33,509 bases of DNA from Thermoproteota archaeon (lineage in GTDB: Archaea; Thermoproteota; Thermoprotei; Thermoproteales; Thermocladiaceae). The DNA lies in NCBI GenBank assembly GCA_013153275.1, contig JAADER010000011.1:1-33509 (forward strand). The letters are read 5' to 3'. Made by a program: the position numbers and the translations under genes. Shown in pieces: positions 31,686 through 33,509 of the stretch. A model generated the notes under the pieces. The model searched no databases, had not been told where the DNA came from, and saw only the letters and a program-made list of their open reading frames with translations. Positions within the stretch are counted from its first letter, which is position 1. Every line of letters begins with the position of its first letter.

Positions 31686-33066
31686 GAGTCTCGTAGAGCC
31701 TGTTAACGTTCTCTATCTCGTCAAGCTTTCTTATCATGGTCACTATCTCGCTCAGTCTCTCCTTAGTGTAGTATGGTGATGCCAGTCTCCTGAACTTTGC
31801 CTCGACATCGCTCATAGACATCGGATTCTTTGGATGACCCAGCGGGTAGTCTATCCTACATTCAGCCTCTCTTCCATCTCTCAGCTTGACCCTGACCTTG
31901 TTAGGTATGGCCTCTGGATATAGTCTGTCTATCTCCTCGTCAACATATACCTTAGTCCTCTTCAATAGTGATAGGACATTGTAGTCTCTTATCTTATCTG
32001 GCTCGTAATGTTCCAGCCATACCTCACCGTTGAGTAGTGCTGTGGCTACTATCCATGGTAGACTATGGTCTGCCGTCTCCTTTGTCTTTGGATCCCACTT
32101 CTCGGGATCCTTCACTATTATCTCATATCCAACTCTGAACGTTCCTATACTTATCTCCTCAATGTCTTCAGGATTGAACTTTCCAAGTCTCTCTCTTATC
32201 GCTTGACAAGCCTCGACAGCAGTCTGTGAATGTATCTCTACTGGAAAATGTTTGATTATTGTCTCACATACTTTACATGGCTTAGGCAGATTCTCCAGCT
32301 CCAGAATCGGTCTAGGATCAAACTCGTTCTGAAGAAGCTGCTTTATGAAGCCCATCTCTCCTCTGAAAGGCTTGTCAGGTCCTGTTACCCCAGCTGCAGC
32401 GAGAATGCATGAGTACACTGCATGCTTGACAGCATCTGCCGTAGCAAACGCCTTCCAGTTGCTGAGCTCTCCAGCTCTTGCCTGTCTCATCGCTGCATGA
32501 CTCGTGGCTGCTATTGAGAGAGCCTCACTGAGCCTCTTCTCATCAAGTTTGAGTAGTCTACCTACTGCGAGCGTGGTCGCTATGGTTATATAGTTCACGT
32601 GATCCCACCCATGTACTCTAAGGCTACCAGCATCACATAGTCTGCAACCTACCTCATATGCTAGTGCTATCGCAGTAATAAGATCTTTACCAGAAGAGTC
32701 AGTATACGAGGCAACCGTTAACAGCGTACCAATCATATCACTAGGATGAAGAGGCTCCTTAGAGAGGTACGTGTCGTTGAAGTCCAGGTACCTTACCATT
32801 CCCGTGCTCAGGAAACAGGCCCACTCCAGAGGCACTGAGGTGTCCGAGAACATGTAGCTGTAGCAGAGTGGTGATCCACAGCATAGAGAGCTGGCGCAGC
32901 ACCTCACTCTGTATATTGGGTCTGAGAAGTATGCTGGAGCGGCAACGCCTATGCTGTCTAAAACTCTTATCTTTACTTCCTCAACTACCTTGTCTGTGAG
33001 GTCGTCATAGGATATCTCTAAAGCATACTTGACCAGTGCTCTACTTATGTCGTCCTTCACAGACAT
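31675..33066 (-). CDS. MmgE/PrpD family dehydratase
   Basis: The 463 residues belong to the 2-methylcitrate dehydratase/cis-aconitate decarboxylase family. Conserved parts are the N-terminal VLDSIGVAAPAY, FNDTYLSKEPLHPSDM (active-site D and H region), HGWDHVNYITIATTLAVG, FRGEMGF, KHFPVEIHSQTAVEA, DHSLPWIVATAL and AKFRRLASP. The methylcitrate cycle is not otherwise visible here, so the substrate is uncertain. A TATA-like stretch lies near 33088-33098, 25-30 bases upstream. It stands as a single-gene unit. Confidence 0.9.
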   Translation of the reverse strand: MSVKDDISRALVKYALEISYDDLTDKVVEEVKIRVLDSIGVAAPAYFSDPIYRVRCCASSLCCGSPLCYSYMFSDTSVPLEWACFLSTGMVRYLDFNDTYLSKEPLHPSDMIGTLLTVASYTDSSGKDLITAIALAYEVGCRLCDAGSLRVHGWDHVNYITIATTLAVGRLLKLDEKRLSEALSIAATSHAAMRQARAGELSNWKAFATADAVKHAVYSCILAAAGVTGPDKPFRGEMGFIKQLLQNEFDPRPILELENLPKPCKVCETIIKHFPVEIHSQTAVEACQAIRERLGKFNPEDIEEISIGTFRVGYEIIVKDPEKWDPKTKETADHSLPWIVATALLNGEVWLEHYEPDKIRDYNVLSLLKRTKVYVDEEIDRLYPEAIPNKVRVKLRDGREAECRIDYPLGHPKNPMSMSDVEAKFRRLASPYYTKERLSEIVTMIRKLDEIENVNRLYETLIF

Positions 33067-33111
33067 CTAGTGAGGGCGTGGTTAAAGATAAGTATTACCT
33101 ATATGAACCTT

Positions 33112-33471
33112 CTATGACGATTTCATAACGTCTCTATACATTCTTAACCACGTGTACAAACTCTCACCTCCAGCAACAACCTTGCTCTTCATTAGCTTGT
33201 AGGCGCTCGCATGTTTCCTGAAGACAAGATAGGCATAGTACGCGTTCAACTTAGCACGAATCACGTTAGTTCGATTGCTGAGAGCCTGAAGAAGAGTGAT
33301 ATGATACGCGTATCTGCTTTTCACGTTCTCGTCAGACATGTCCCAGGTGCGTATAAGTTTGTCGAGAAAATTTATGAACTCATCTATATGCGAGTCGTAG
33401 GGCTGTCTCACATTTTTAATAAGAATTTCTTTAAAATGTTCTCTCCAATTTTTCTCACCCTTTGACGACAT
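33112..33471 (-). CDS. Small helical protein, unknown
   Basis: The 119 residues are mostly alpha-helical, with a Lys-rich head (MSSKGEKNWREHFKE), several Tyr/Arg-rich helices (LLQALSNRTNVIRAKLNAYY) and a basic end. No family is recognised. A TATA (CTTTTAAGC, about 33493-33501) 26 bases before the ATG supports a real leaderless gene. Its stop is 46 bases before the MmgE/PrpD start, so they could be co-transcribed, though the second gene has its own TATA-like stretch. Confidence 0.6.
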   Translation of the reverse strand: MSSKGEKNWREHFKEILIKNVRQPYDSHIDEFINFLDKLIRTWDMSDENVKSRYAYHITLLQALSNRTNVIRAKLNAYYAYLVFRKHASAYKLMKSKVVAGGESLYTWLRMYRDVMKSS

Positions 33472-33509
33472 TGATCAATAATTGAAAGCATTGCTTAAAA
33501 GCTTTACTA

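Overview
The window looks like a chromosomal segment from a hyperthermophilic crenarchaeon (Thermoproteota). The evidence is archaeal gene content (Hel308 helicase, an LSm protein, archaeal-type S-adenosylmethionine synthetase, archaeal CoaBC, ATPases of the crenarchaeal type), TATA boxes 25-31 bases before many ATG/GTG starts (leaderless transcripts), purine-rich AGA/AGG/ATA-rich codons, very tight gene packing and C/D-box sRNA candidates. I cannot fix the genus. Futalosine-pathway menaquinone genes point to an organism that respires with a menaquinone-type quinone. No tRNA, rRNA, CRISPR array or insertion sequence was seen.

Bases 1-4450 form an A+T-rich accessory block. It holds a coiled-coil protein ending in a PD-(D/E)XK-like nuclease domain, then a minus-strand operon: an OLD/AAA_15-like ATPase, a 135-residue partner joined to it by an ATGA overlap, and an archaeal STAND-type AAA ATPase whose first codons lie in another frame. 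Between these lies a decayed second copy of the ATPase/partner pair (899-1429): the ATPase is reduced to its Walker A end and the partner is frameshifted. This recurring pair is my best candidate for an undescribed system.

Bases 4540-6540 hold a frameshifted alkaline-phosphatase-superfamily gene, a small ribbon-helix-helix protein, and a 270-base non-coding stretch with one structured RNA candidate and two convergent C/D sRNA candidates, one overlapping the enolase stop codon. Bases 6527-11564 carry enolase, a SerB-like HAD phosphatase, a small membrane protein, a deaminase-like amidohydrolase coupled to lumazine synthase (ribH), and LysY/ArgC.

Bases 11606-17118 carry an orange-protein/NifX-like protein with a Gly/Trp/Arg-rich head, two ferredoxin-containing MinD ATPases preceded by an 18-base perfect palindrome, inorganic pyrophosphatase, a UPF0173 metallo-hydrolase, MetK, LSm and a small membrane peptide. 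Bases 17158-19812 are mqnD, mqnA and mqnE. Then come a phosphodiesterase/pyrophosphatase-like protein, an HTH protein, CoaBC, PyrF, a histone-deacetylase-fold protein that keeps its metal ligands but lacks the catalytic residues, a GT4 glycosyltransferase, Hel308 with a C-terminal PCNA-binding-like motif, an MBL-fold hydrolase, a degenerate nuclease-like protein, MoaB, a HAD phosphatase, an MmgE/PrpD protein and an unknown helical protein.

Promoter or ribosome-binding-site evidence moves the likely starts of CoaBC (23032), Hel308 (26372), the second phosphodiesterase (19874) and MoaB (30881) downstream of the longest reading frame.
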